NCBI GenBank assembly: GCA_963942565.1 | Contig: OZ012700.1 | Location: 5,734,567-5,798,566 of the forward strand | Source of the DNA: Maea johnstoni | Lineage: Eukaryota; Annelida; Polychaeta; Spionida; Magelonidae | Length of the DNA stretch: 64,000 bases | Direction of reading: 5' to 3' | Notes under the pieces: model-generated | Databases searched by the model: none | What the model was told of the DNA's origin: nothing | The model's input: only the letters and a program-made list of their open reading frames with translations | Part shown: positions 22,771 through 34,449 of the stretch, in pieces | How the letters are laid out: each line of letters opens with the position of its first letter | Numbering within the stretch: position 1 is the stretch's first letter | Made by a program: the position numbers and the translations under genes

Positions 22771-23205
22771 CCCTAATGGCCTGATATAGCATGTACATGC
22801 TAAATCAGAGTACTGGCGCTTTTGAAAGCATTGAATGGCCCACTTCCTGTGGTATTTATGATAAGGTCTCTGATCTTGCATTTCTGTGGCAGATATTCTT
22901 CAAATTCTTGCTCCAGTCTAGTACTGAAAAATTGGTATTTTTTACAGGCATTTAATTTTCGCTATTTTCGCACTCTCCACGATAGTGCCAAAATAACATC
23001 CTTAAAAATAATCTATTAAGTAATGAATATGTAGTTTGAATGTGCGAATTTAAAGTAGCACACATACTCTCCAGCAGGGAGGGAAATGTTAAGCGAAAAT
23101 TTTAGCACTTAAGCACTCCAAATTGAAGCCGTCATACAGTAATTATTCAGCTTATGTTGGAGTATCTATAAACAGTATTTTGAAGATGGACTAGTTAATA
23201 CATTA

Positions 23206-23250
<45 letters not shown>

Positions 23251-23526
23251 GTATGTATGGTATGTATTTATATATTAATTATATTTAGACAGAGAGAGAG
23301 AGAGGCCATCCCCATCATGACATTTTAGACAGATTTAATGCATGGTTCATGTATTTTCAAACATTTGTCATTTATAACCCACCAGGATACCAGGAAATAC
23401 TGCATGGTCTGTGTTATCAGACCTACTCTAGCTCCCTGCCTGGCTAGATGCCTAAGTTGACAGAGATAGAGAGTGGCAGTGGTTAATTGAGTAAGAGCAT
23501 TATCCGCAGGACCTGGCAGGGGGACT
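22771..23526. other. Stretch with no recognised gene
   Basis: Contains a short (TA)n tract (about 23209-23245) and a (GA)n run (23291-23304). Nothing else was recognised. Confidence 0.5.
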
Positions 23527-23760
23527 TTGATGATCCCCACAGAGACATCAACACAAATAACACAATCAATTTCCCTGCCACGCCCCCTTTAACCCAATAT
23601 CATCACTACTGTGGTGGTCTGCATCGGCCTTGTACAGTCGGATATATTTTTCCAATTTAAGCATTTTTTGTAGGGATTGGTATCTGTACTCAATACGAAA
23701 CCAAATACTGATAGCAAATGGGAAAATGTATTGAAAAGGTCAAGCATCGTATCATATTGT
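23527..23760 (+). repeat. Locus copy 1 left of the assembly gap
   Basis: Direct duplicate of 24001-24429: 'gacatcaacacaaataacac', 'caatcaattt', 'tgatagcaaatgggaaaat' and 'aaaggtcaagca' occur in the same order. It carries an empty TTAA at 23657-23660, where copy 2 holds a family A element. Confidence 0.9.
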
Positions 23761-23800
23761 TTAACCCTTATGCTGCTGGTGGCTAATTTGGACAAAACAA
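23761..23800 (+). mobile_element. Family A TTAA element, running into the gap
   Basis: TTAACCCTTATGCTGCTGG (23761) is cut by the run of N. The matching site in copy 2 (24430-24433) is empty. Confidence 0.88.
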
Positions 23801-24000
23801 NNNNNNNNNNNNNNNNNNNNNNNNNNNNNNNNNNNNNNNNNNNNNNNNNNNNNNNNNNNNNNNNNNNNNNNNNNNNNNNNNNNNNNNNNNNNNNNNNNNN
23901 NNNNNNNNNNNNNNNNNNNNNNNNNNNNNNNNNNNNNNNNNNNNNNNNNNNNNNNNNNNNNNNNNNNNNNNNNNNNNNNNNNNNNNNNNNNNNNNNNNNN
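23801..24000. other. Assembly gap (200 N)
   Basis: Exactly 200 undetermined bases, probably an arbitrary gap size. ORFs drawn across it are meaningless. Confidence 0.99.
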
Positions 24001-24429
24001 TTGATGCTCCCCACAGAGACATCAACACAAATAACACAATCAATTTCACTTAACCCAATATCAGCATTACTGTGGTCCTCTGCATCAGCCTCGCATGGTT
24101 GGATATATTCTTCTAATCTAACCCTTATACTGCTGGCGGCTAATTGGGCCAATACAAAATGATACAAAAAACTGAAAAATGACTGAAACCTTGGCAAATG
24201 GGTACTCATCTGAGATTGCTCAGCGAGTGCTATCCAATGAATACCAATATGGCAGGGTTTAGATAATTTTAGAAATATTTGCATCCTTCAATTGTTCTTT
24301 GGACGAAGTAGCCTTAGCATTGGAAAGGCTAAGCATTTTTTTGGAAAAAGGGATAGGTACCAGTACACAATATGATAGCAAATGGGAAAATATATTGTAT
24401 TGAAAAGGTCAAGCACTGTATCATATCGT
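24001..24429 (+). repeat. Locus copy 2 right of the assembly gap
   Basis: Second copy of 23527-23760, interrupted by a family A element. Its right edge reads 'cgtTTAAggtttg', an empty site for the element that ends copy 1. Confidence 0.9.
24122..24328 (+). mobile_element. Family A TTAA element with a proven empty site
   Basis: A 207-bp body lies between CTAA 24118-24121 and CTAA 24329-24332, which are mutated TTAA duplications. Copy 1 has one TTAA and no element at this point, so insertion into TTAA with duplication of the four bases is seen directly. Confidence 0.93.
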
Positions 24430-24649
24430 TTAAGGTTTGAAAATATAGTTAAGATTTAAGTTAAGACTTAATTGCTACCTAGACTGCTACCTGTGTGAAG
24501 GAAGTCCACTTTTTGATACCAAAATTTCTGAATCTAACATTGGTAGATTTAACAAAATTAAGCCCTTGAAAAGCAGCTGGCAGTATCATTATGGTAAGGT
24601 ATCTTAATGTATAAAAATTGAGAATATTGTATAGTATCGTGAAAAAGTT

Positions 24650-24800
24650 ATGAATCCCCTAAGATATTGTTGCCTGGACTTTGGAAGAGAGTTGTTGGTA
24701 GTTTTCTGAATAACATTCCTCCCTTAGATATATTCTAAACTTAGCTTTTTCCTGCAAGATGCAATCAATATTGTCAGGCTGCTTTTGGCTGGCCGGAAAG
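24650..24800 (-). mobile_element. Family B TTAA element, partial
   Basis: 'gaagagagttgttggtagtt', 'ttttcctgcaagatgcaatc' and 'attgtcaggctgcttttggc'. Confidence 0.6.
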
Positions 24801-24959
24801 GAAATGTAGCAAGAAAGCAAAGAGCCCCCTTTCCCTATAAAATGTTTAAAACATCACATATCACTGCTCTATGCATGTCTAATGCCTCATGATGCGTTGC
24901 CATGGTAACGGTGCATATTGTGGTCTGTTAAGCTTTCTCTATGCATACTATGATATAGA

Positions 24960-25960
24960 CTATGCTTCCTTTTACTAGGAACCATTGGAGCCATACGGAA
25001 TTATCTCAGCAGCCATTTTGGTGTAATCCCCCAAGAGCGACTGAAGTGCAATAGTAAATCCTACATCTTTGTTCCACTGTGAGATAACGTCTAAACGTGC
25101 CAGTCCTTCTGAGACAGTGCCATGGGCATATGTTGGTACTGCTCCAAAGCCGGTCTGTATGAGTTTAGGGGTAAACTCATCAAGATTTCCTACCATTGAT
25201 TTTTCCCAGTGCTACACAAAATGAGATTTAACGGAATTGCTTTTGTCTCTTTTTTCGGCCGAGTCTCTGAAATGGCAATGGTATGGAAAATATGACAGAA
25301 TGGTAAATCTTGCATCTTTGCTCCACTGTGAAATAACGTCCAAACGCACCAGTCATTCAGAGACAGCGCCTTGGGCATAAGTCAGTTATACTCTCCAAAG
25401 CTGGCCTGTACGAGTTTAGGGGTAAACTCATCAAGATTTCCTACCATTGATTTTTACCAGCGCTACATCAAAGGAGATTTTATGGAATCGCTTTTGTCTT
25501 TTTTGTTCGGATGGGCCTCTGACATGACAAGGGTATGGAAAATATGACAGAATGGTAAATCTTGCATCTTTGCTCCACTGTGAAATAACATCCAAACGCA
25601 CCAGTCGTTCAGAGACAGCGCCTTGGGCATAAGTCGGTACTCTCCAAAGCCGGCCTGTATGAGTTTAGGGGCCGGTAAACTCATCAAGATTTCCTACCAT
25701 TGATTTTTCCCAGCGCTACACCAAATGAGATTTAACGGAATTGCTTTTGTCTTTTTTTTTTCGGCCGAGTCTCTGACATGACAGGGGTAATAAAAAATAT
25801 GACAGAATGAAGTGGAGTGATGCATAATGCATAAAGCCGCAGTCTTACCAAACTGAGCTTGAAATACCAAGGAATTCCTAAAATCGTATTGCACCCGTCT
25901 TCTGGGTCCAAGAATTTTAGCAGTCCAAGTTGATAGCACTCCAGTAGTTAGACTTATCAA
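24960..25960. repeat. Tandem array of about 250-bp units
   Basis: Four units, the first and last diverged, repeat 'catcaagatttcctaccatt', 'tgcttttgtct', 'atatgacagaatg', 'ctttgctccactgtgaaat' and 'gtttaggggtaaactcatc'. Boundaries marked by 'ctaccattga' fall near 25190, 25440 and 25695. Minus-strand ORFs of 60-90 codons recur because the unit recurs. No protein family is recognised. Confidence 0.88.
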
Positions 25961-25984
25961 GAAATAGGTCAGAATTTTACCATT

Positions 25985-26204
25985 TTATGCTTGTAGCGAC
26001 CAAAAAGCATCCAGACTTTTGATAATTTGATTTTTTATAATATCTTTGTGGACAGAATTTTTGAAAATATTTGTAGGAGGAATATTTTACAGAAATCAGC
26101 CCATAACTTTCCTTCAAATATTTTGTGAGTAAGAACTTTCACAAATATCAAATGTCAAAGTAACTTTTGTCAAGGTGTTCTCCAGGCATGATTTTGTTTA
26201 AGTA
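25985..26204 (+). mobile_element. Family B TTAA element, divergent
   Basis: 'tagcgaccaaaaagcatcc', 'gaaaatatttgtaggaggaa', 'ttccttcaaatattttgtga' and 'caggcatgattttgttTAA'. Confidence 0.65.
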
Positions 26205-26328
26205 GTGTTTATCTGAAATTCAAAAAAAATACATTTGGCATGTTTCCCTTTATGTTTTATTTGCCATGATGCTTTAGAATTTAAAACATGAATTGCAAAT
26301 TAGTTGAAAAAGCTAGCCCTGTTATAAG

Positions 26329-26557
26329 TAAACCCATTAATACTCTCAGCAGCCAAAAGCAGCCTGGCAATCTTGATAAAATCCTGCAGGCAAAAGCATA
26401 GTAAAGAAAATAGTTGATGGAGAAATGTTAATCAGGACATAACCAACAACTCTCCTCCAAATATTTTGTAATATTATTCTTAATTCTAAAGTTATTGACA
26501 AAAATATCTTAGATCCAGACAACAATTTTGAGAGGAGCTACTAAGTATTATTGGGTT
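26329..26557 (+). mobile_element. Family B TTAA element
   Basis: 'aaacccattaatactctcag' through 'agtattattgggtta'. Near-complete. Confidence 0.85.
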
Positions 26558-27720
26558 ATTTGGGTTCAAATATTTTCGATGATCTGCCATGTTTAGAAAC
26601 ATTCCTCGCAATTCTCTGGCCTTTTTTGGGGTTCCTGCTGAAATGGATAGGTTAGGATAACATCAATAATGAACGAGGTGAATTGGTCCATCCTCACCCG
26701 CGAGTAATCTGGTTATAATCTTAAAGCAGTAAGTGCAAGAGAAATGCCATTGTAGTTAATCTGAAGACAATGGGATTAGTGGAATATTTACCCGTTATGG
26801 GAAGAGGATATCAATACATTGATCTGCCTTTGTTCCTCCAACGCATTCTTCTGCAGGGTAAATTCTCTGTTACATCAAGTAGTGAGCACTTGATCTAGGT
26901 ACAGCCAAATACAACCATCTTAGCCAGGATTTTTGTTATTGCCTGTCCAAAACATCAATTCCCAAATTACAAGCAAGTAAAAAATCACAAAACATTTTGG
27001 AAGGAGAGTTGGTGTTCATGTTTCGATCCACATTTCTCTGTCAAATATATTTTTAAAAAAAAGCTGTAGTCACAAAGATATTCCCAAAATGTGCAAGTTA
27101 TAGTAGGAACTGTTATTCGAATATTGACTCTTTACTGAGAAAAACAAAAATAAAGCTTGTTTTTCATGGTTTTATCACTTACTCCAACATATATAAAAAT
27201 GCTTGTGAGTCATAGTAAGAGTTATACCTATAGATGGCCTTGTATTCCTTGATGATTCTATGTAGGTATGACTGTTCTTCAAATATGGATTCTATACTGA
27301 TAAAAAAGAATACAGTGCTAGTGTCCTATAGTTTGACTTACTCATATGCCATTCCCTTACAAAATGACGCTGGTAATGCCAAGAAATTCCTAGGATTATC
27401 CTAGGAAAATCTAAGAATTTTCTTGGAAGTCTGAGCTACATTTGGTATGGGATAATACACTTATAGTTTAGTCATTGTTGTGGTAATTGTTCACAGTAGT
27501 GTTATCTATAGATGGCATCTGGAGTGTGCCTGGACTAACTCTAAAATCCATATACCTAGTACGTTTCTGTGATTCACTGCTGATAGTAGTCCTAGAAGAG
27601 TTATTTATAGAATGTAATACTTGTGTATATGATTCATCACCGGAAATGGAACACACAAACTATTAAATGAATTAATAGATGTATGTATGATTGTATGATT
27701 CATTTATAGAATTGCAAAAA
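26558..27720. other. Stretch with no gene and one family B fragment
   Basis: A family B core fragment (about 26985-27110, 'cattttggaaggagagttgg') is the only recognised item. Confidence 0.5.
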
Positions 27721-27854
<134 letters not shown>

Positions 27855-27999
27855 GCTGAAGTTCTCCAATGATAATTAACTTAGGAATTTACATTATGTA
27901 TATGTGGTTCATAACTGGAATTGGCCATAATAGAGTTATCTTTAGATGCCATTGTCTTCCCAGGGAATAAGGTGCTTTAATTGTTCAGCCATGGAATGG

Positions 28000-28735
28000 C
28001 TGGTCATCTATTATGATGCCCCTAGGGTTATTACATAAGAACACAAGGCTTGCTGGTCAGTTGTGATGACCACTGGTCACTTCATCATCACCTTCTGCAC
28101 ACTGGTTATCATCATAAGTGGTCAGTCTGAGATGAGGTGATAAAGTATAAGAACATGAGGCATGCTGGTCAGTTGTGATGACCACTGGTCACTTCATCAT
28201 CACCCTCTGAACACTGCATGGTCATCATCATGAGTGGTCAGTCTTAGATGAGGTGATAAAGCATAAGAACATGAGGTTTGCTGGTCAGTTGTGATGACCA
28301 CTGGTGACTTCATCTTTCTCTTGACACTGGTCATCATCATAAGTGGTCAGTCTAAAATTATGGGATAGAATATAATAACACAGGGCTTATTGGTCAGTTG
28401 TGATGACCACTGGTCACTTCATCATCACCTACTGGACACTGGTCATCATTATAAGTGGTCAGTTTAAGATGAGGTGATAGAGTATAAGAACATGAGACTT
28501 GCTGGTCAGCTGCGATGACCACTGCTCTGACTTCATCATCACCTACTAGCCACTGGTCATCATCATAAGTGGTCAGTCTGAGATGAGGTGATAGAGTATA
28601 AGAACACGAGACTAGCTGGTCTGTCAGTTGTAATGACCACTGGTCACTTCAACAAGCACTGGATCTTTGCCACTATTTTAAATGGTCAGTCTGAGATGAG
28701 GTGATGAATTATAAGAACATGAGGATGGAGCGGTA
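28000..28735. repeat. Minisatellite of about 115-bp units
   Basis: About six degenerate units repeat 'gctggtcagttgtgatgacc', 'actggtcacttcatcatcac', 'catcataagtggtcagtc' and 'gagatgaggtgata'. Each holds TGACCACTGGTCA, an everted GGTCA pair. Confidence 0.92.
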
Positions 28736-28755
28736 GAACTATATCAAGTTAAATG

Positions 28756-28985
28756 GAGACAAAATAGCTCAGTTGGTTAGGTGTCAGACTAGTAATCAGT
28801 AGGTCGCTGGTTCAATTCCTGACCGGGGCACTTTGGTCTGTCCTTGGGCAAGACAGTTTATTCCATATTGCCTCCGTCCACCCAGCTGAAAAAATCGGTA
28901 CCTAGCATTAATAAGGCAGTTCTTAGAGCTTGTGCGCTATATGCTGCCAGCTGCTCTGGAATATCCCTCGGGGGATTGAAATGAT
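28756..28985 (+). mobile_element. tRNA-Thr-like SINE (family S3)
   Basis: The head reads like a tRNA: A-box 'TAGCTCAGTTGGTTAGG', anticodon-loop-like 'CTAGTAA' (AGT, threonine) and B-box 'GGTTCAATTCC'. The body continues 'gtccttgggcaagacagttt', 'cctccgtccacccagctg' and 'gcttgtgcgctatatgctgc'. That body resembles a central domain shared by SINEs of many animal phyla (possibly the MetaSINE domain). The anticodon stem is mispaired, so it is not a working tRNA gene. Confidence 0.8.
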
Positions 28986-28986
28986 T

Positions 28987-29975
28987 TACTAAATTAGATG
29001 AAATTTTGATGATCAGTTTATGTAGTAGCCATCACTATTGGGTCATGGTCCATTTTCCAAATTAGATGAAAGTTTGATGATCAGTTTATTAAGTAGCCAC
29101 AACATTTGGGTCATGGTCTATATTGCCTAAATAAGATGAATTTCTGATGATCTGATCAGTTTATTCAGTAGCCATCACTGTTGGGTCATGGTCCATTGTC
29201 TAAATTAGATGAAATTCTGATGATCTGATCAGTTTATTCAGTAGCCATCACTGTTGGGTCATGGTCCATTGTCTAAATTAGATGAAATTCTGATGATCTG
29301 ATCAGTTTATTCAGTAGCCATCACTGTTGGGTCATGGTCCATTGTCTAAATTAGATGAAATTCTGATGATCTGATCAGTTTATTCAGTAGCCATCACTGT
29401 TGGGTCATGGTCCATTGTCTAAATTAGATGAAATTCTGATGATCTGATCAGTTTATTCAGTAGCCATCACTGTTGGGTCATGGTCCATTGTCTAAATTAG
29501 ATGAAATTCTGATGATCTGATCAGTTTATTCAGTAGCCATCACTGTTGGGTCATGGATGGTCCATTGTCTAAATTAGATGAAATTCTGATGATCTGATCA
29601 GTTTATTCAGTAGCCATCACTGTTGGGTCATGGTCCATTGTCTAAATTAGATGAAATTCTGATGATCTGATCAGTTTATTCAGTAGCCATCACTGTTGGG
29701 TCATGGTCCATTGTCTAAATTAGATGAAATTCTGATGATCTGATCAGTTTATTCAGTAGCCATCACTGTTGGGTCATGGTCCATTGTCTAAATTAGATGA
29801 AATTCTGATGATCTGATCAGTTTATTCAGTAGCCATCACTGTTGGGTCATGGTCCATTGTCTAAATTAGATGAAATTCTGATGATCAGATCAGTTTATAC
29901 AGTAGCCATCACTGTTGGGTCATGGATGGTCCATTGTCTAAATTAGATGAAATTCTGATTATCGGTTCATGCAGT
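28987..29975. repeat. 73-bp minisatellite, about 13 units
   Basis: Direct units of 'tgatgatctgatcagtttat', 'tcagtagccatcactgttgg', 'gtcatggtccattgtctaaa' and 'ttagatgaaat'. The central units are essentially identical and the outer ones diverged. Two units, near 29555 and 29925, carry an extra ATGG. Confidence 0.97.
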
Positions 29976-30060
29976 AGTCACTCTGTTAATGGCATTTCCA
30001 TACAGATACATGATACATATCTTGGATTACTGCATTGCCAGTCGATCACCCTGGGATATT

Positions 30061-30200
<140 letters not shown>

Positions 30201-30389
30201 TATATATATATTCATATATAGATATATAAATATATGTATATTTATAACTATTATGTATTGTGTACATATATAACTATTGTGTGCAGTCTTATGTAAAACT
30301 AAAAGCAGGAGCCCTCCGCCAGCTCAATCAAAGCTTTAATGCTAAGGAGATTCTCGAGAGTTTATTGTGTAGATCTAAAATATATTTGA

Positions 30390-30528
30390 CAATAACCTGG
30401 GAATTCAGAAATACTTTACAAAATATCTAAAAGGAGACTTGTAGGTGGTGTTTCCCAACATTTTCGCCTTCAATATTTCACCAAAAATGTCAGGCTGCTT
30501 TTGGCCACTGTGAGCATTAATGGGTTAA
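30390..30528 (-). mobile_element. Family B TTAA element, partial
   Basis: 'aaaatatctaaaaggagact' through 'gctgcttttggccactgtga' and 'gcattaatgggTTAA'. Confidence 0.7.
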
Positions 30529-30823
30529 GAATTTGATATCTCTAGGGCATGATTCTGAACTCAGATGATTGTAATATAATTCACCCTGATGACTCCATTC
30601 AAACAAGTGGGAACCTGCATAAACATCCAATACTTCTAATGATATTGCTTTTAGAAATAATCATTTGCCTCATTTTGACATGGCTTAAGTATATGGTGTT
30701 GACGCTTGGCTCAGAGCACTTTAGTTAGGAATTAATACCCATTTCATTGCCATGAGGACATTGGGCAATTTCAATTTCAAAAGACCATTTGTTTTCTGGT
30801 TAGTCTTGTAATGTATTCCTATT

Positions 30824-31196
30824 TAACCCATTAATGCTCACAGCTGCCGAAAAACAACCTGGCAATTAACTTTGATGAAATCTTTCAGGCAAAAGCATGA
30901 TTAAAAAGATATTTGATTCAGAAATGTTGATCAGGATATTACCAACAACTCTCCTTCAAATATTTTGTTAAATCATTCTCAATTCAAAAGTTATTACCAT
31001 GTGACTATTTTGGTGATATCTCTCTAACAAAAGCAATTTTCCAAAAATATTTGAAGGGGAAATTTTGATCAAAATCCAACCCTCAACTCCTCTTCAAATA
31101 TTTTGTGAAGTAATGATTGATTTCGAAGTTATTTCAAAAAGTAACAAAGGACCAGACGACACGTGTCGAGGAGATAGATAGGCATGAAATGGTTAA
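30824..31196 (+). mobile_element. Two fused family B elements
   Basis: The first runs from TTAACCCATTAATGCTCAC to 'caattcaaaagttattacc'. A second joins mid-body at 'actattttggtgatatctct' and ends 'aggcatgaaatggTTAA'. Two internal inverted pairs confirm two units. Confidence 0.8.
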
Positions 31197-31754
31197 AGAA
31201 GCCTCTTATAGTCTAAACATTGCCAAATGTGAAATGCTTCCTGCAGTACCCACAAGTGGGAATTGTTCATTCAATCTCATCTATCAAAAGAGATATTTTC
31301 ACTTGTTTTAATCTCAACAAAAACAAATCGCTTTTTCTACTGAAATAACAGATCTTGATGGGGTGATATTTAGTCTACTTCGGAATGGCAACAAATGTAT
31401 AGTCCAATCGATCCCTTGATCAACTGTTCCCATAGCAACCAGGATTGATGATTCTTTTGGCGTGGAATTCCCGGGGTTCCTAGCTCCCAAGATGGCCACC
31501 AACCTCTTGGTTTCCATGGAAACCTGCTAGAATAATATCAAATTAGGAAAATTTAAGAGAGCCAATGAAGGATTGCCCGCTTAGAAAATTGAAAAGGCAG
31601 TAGCACCATAGCACCATATAACCAATGGTTAACCCATTCCTCTCTTAGAGCACCTGGTGGAGGGAAGCGACACTAACAAAGTAACACCAAAAAATAATTT
31701 GTGTAGTGGCAAGTATTTAATGTGTGCTCACAGGAGAGAGCAAGACAGGGGGAG

Positions 31755-32010
<256 letters not shown>

Positions 32011-32339
32011 ATCGATCAAGACAGAGGGAATGAAAGTCAGAGATGTGGAGAGTGAGAGAACAAGATAAAATAGAAAGGGAGAGATAGAGATAAGATGAAT
32101 AAGTGAGAGCCTATAGCACTCTATAGTCACAGTAGACAGTTTATGGGTACATTCAGTATTCCCGTCGTCCGCGAGGCATTGTCAATATTTATCAGTGCAG
32201 TGAGTCATGTGATGCTGAGCAGGGCTCTGCCTCGGGCTAGGATGGCACTTCACATTCTGCCCCATTCCTCATCCTCCCAGATAGACCACAAAATACATCA
32301 AACAGCAGCGGCATCTCAACCAGTGCAACGCGTTCAGTT

Positions 32340-32720
32340 TCAGCTTCATCAAAAAACAGCGATGCTATATTGCAAAGAAAATTATCATCTTGCTCTGTTA
32401 TAATTTTCACTCTTCTTTTAGCCAGCCATGGTAGAGTTCACCAAGAAAATTATCATCTTGCTCTGTTATAAATTTCCCTAGAGTTCACCAAGAAAATGAT
32501 CATCTTGCTCTGTGATAATTTTTACTCTTCAACATATCCACTTTCAGCTTCATTTAGCCAGCCATGCTAACGAGTTCACCAGGAAAATTTGCATCTTTGC
32601 CTGTGATAATTTCACTCTTCAACTGTTTTACTTTCAGATTCATTTATACAGCCATTGTTGCAAGTGCACCAAGAATAGTATCATCTTTGCCTGTGATAAT
32701 TTTAATCCTCATATGTTTAA
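32340..32720. repeat. Minisatellite upstream of the first scribble exon
   Basis: About four units repeat 'gttcaccaagaaaat', 'atcatctt.gc.ctgtgataa' and 'tttcactcttc', with 'tagccagccatg'. Unit length varies from about 60 to 120 bp. Confidence 0.8.
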
Positions 32721-32886
32721 GAGTTCTTTCACAACATAAAACATTTCCGACTATCCTCTCAAGCATACTGCTGTCCCATCCACCCACATTGATAAGATCT
32801 AAATATGGCCTGGGAGTTTGTCTATTGCATACAATATTTCTGTAAATTTGACAACCCTATTTCATATTTGCTTTTTTCTTTTACAG

Positions 32887-32989
32887 AAATTGAGTACCAT
32901 GGAGGCATTATCTTTCGTAGACAAGAGGAAATTCTTTGAAAAAGAAATCAAAGATCAGGGCCACTTGGGGCCAAAGGAGAAAAAAGAAG
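32887..32989 (+). CDS. SCRIB: scribble coding exon 1 of the window
   Basis: Acceptor 'tttcttttacag', donor 'gaag/gtaaga'. It is read in phase 0 at its start and ends after the first base of a codon. It encodes KLSTMEALSFVDKRKFFEK and then EIKDQGHLGPKEKKE. ALSFVDKRKFFEKEI is the conserved 'LSFxxRxxYFE' start of the Scribble C-terminal tail. An internal ATG with 'accATGg' context (32899) could allow a short transcript to start here, but the acceptor is strong. A family B element starts about 15 bp after the donor. Confidence 0.87.
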
Positions 32990-33003
32990 GTAAGATTTCA
33001 TCT

Positions 33004-33200
33004 TTAACCTATTCATGTTTTTAGCGATTGAAAACTGGCTTACAAATTTTCAAAAGTGATTTGAGGAAGAAATGTTGATATTTAAGTAATAAACAGCTCT
33101 TCCTCAGATATATATATTTTTTCAATTGATGATGTATTCCAAAGTCATTTCTAAAGTTATTTCCAAAAATGTCCATATGACATTTGACTGCCAGACATAA
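33004..33200 (+). mobile_element. Family B TTAA element, divergent, intronic
   Basis: 'TTAACCTATTCATGTTTTTA', 'gatttgaggaagaaatgttg' and 'cagctcttcctcagatatat'. It begins about 15 bp inside the intron after scribble exon 1. Confidence 0.6.
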
Positions 33201-33289
33201 CAGATATGATCCAATTTAGAGCTTGTGAAATTCGAAAATTTCAATTATTTTTTCTGGCATTTTTAGCCTAAATCATGACAAGGCAGTTA

Positions 33290-33530
33290 GTAAGTGTTGA
33301 AGGAAACCATAGAACGTGGTGCAAACAATCGCACAACCCCAAGTCACTGGTAACTCTCTCACATGCCTCTCTCAGTTTTCAAATCCAGGCATTGGTTAAG
33401 TGACAGCAAGCAGTCACCGGCAATGCTACCGATATCTGGCTATCGGGGCAAGCCCGGCAGTGGTGAGAGACAGCATGCAATCATTGGCAAAACCTTAAAC
33501 CAGACAGCTTTCAGGGCAGGCCCCATTATG
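33290..33530 (-). mobile_element. SINE family S2 copy, inverted
   Basis: On the minus strand it reads 'ggggcctgccctgaaagctg', a worn A box, a B-box-like stretch, then 'catgtgagagagttaccagt' and 'gacttggggtt'. Part of the body is duplicated ('gcaa.g.tgccggtgactgct'). Confidence 0.7.
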
Positions 33531-33707
33531 ATTATCACCAACACTTTTAAAGCACTCAGATAAATGATATCAGTGAACAATACTTAAATATTAGTATTAT
33601 TCTAATCCCTTTAGGGAGATTTATAGCAGATAATAGCATTTAATGTATTGGGTACTAAAAAGGATACATAACTACCTACTTGCCTGCCGACCCTATATAT
33701 TGTTGAG

Positions 33708-33745
33708 ACTATTACAGGCAACAAACCATTGTTATTTTAGGCCTC
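33708..33745. mobile_element. Family C inverted-repeat element, end fragment
   Basis: 'attacaggcaacaaacc' and 'ttttaggcct' match one terminus of the family C element at 40390. Confidence 0.4.
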
Positions 33746-33804
33746 ACCACAAGTTGCAGAGTTTCTGATTTATCAAATGATTTTTTCTTTAATTTTTATT
33801 CCAG

Positions 33805-33861
33805 AAAAGAAGTTTTCATATTTATCTGCAGATGAAGTGGCTAAACTCAAACAGGAAGATG
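33805..33861 (+). CDS. SCRIB: scribble coding exon 2 of the window
   Basis: 57 bp; acceptor 'ttttattccag', donor 'gatg/gtaagt'. It encodes (E)KKFSYLSADEVAKLKQED. SYLSADEVAKLKQED aligns with the vertebrate 'VSLVGADDLRKMQEEE' stretch, in the same order after the preceding exon. Both ends fall after the first base of a codon, so skipping would keep frame. Confidence 0.85.
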
Positions 33862-33888
33862 GTAAGTTTCATTATTATGCAGAAGATT

Positions 33889-34103
33889 TAACTAATGCTT
33901 AGAGCCCCCAAAAAAGCCTGTCAATTTTGGTAAAATCATTCAGATAAAGGAAAAATCGGGAAAATATTTTAGAAATGATAATCAGAACAATTCCATCAAC
34001 TCACCCTCAAATGTTTTATAAAATCATGCTTGATATTCGGTTTATTGTCAAAAGTATATAAGATCCAGACAACTTTTCAAGAGGATATCTTAGACATTGG
34101 TAT
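33889..34103 (+). mobile_element. Family B TTAA element, intronic
   Basis: 'actaatgcttagagc', 'gcctgtcaattttggtaaaa', 'aaatgataatcagaacaatt' and 'agatccagacaactttt'. Ends are degraded. Confidence 0.65.
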
Positions 34104-34449
34104 ATTAATTGCTTGCAATTATGATTATCTATTTTATAACTATTGCAAAATACAAATACTCCTCATATTTCCTGATCAAAATACTTATCAACCTCCCTCA
34201 CAAAACACAAAAAATTAAAAAAAATTCTATGGGCATGTCATATTTTTACCACTAGACCAATACAAAAAATTGGTTGATGATTTAGTTTCCAAGTGGTAGA
34301 CATGTGCCAGACCCATGTTTTCCCTTTTACGACCAGTCTACCATGGGTCTGCCACGGGTCTGTCCGAATGTGTTGTTAGAATATGTGCCAGTTACTAATT
34401 ATGGAGTACAGACCTTCGCAAGGATGAAAATTAGAAAACAGCCATATCC

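Noticed and set aside
23589-24284. ORFs of 161 and 231 codons crossing the N run
   Set aside because: Their length comes from undetermined bases. The flanks are family A and duplicated non-coding DNA.
28756-28830. Functional tRNA-Thr gene
   Set aside because: The A and B boxes are good, but the anticodon stem is mispaired and a SINE body follows directly.
28000-29975. CRISPR-like spaced repeats
   Set aside because: The units are contiguous 73-bp and 115-bp minisatellites without unique spacers, in animal DNA.
32143-32403. Candidate extra scribble exon upstream of 32887
   Set aside because: It is somewhat GC-rich, but no splice sites in the right phase and no Scribble-like motif were found. 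It leads into a minisatellite.
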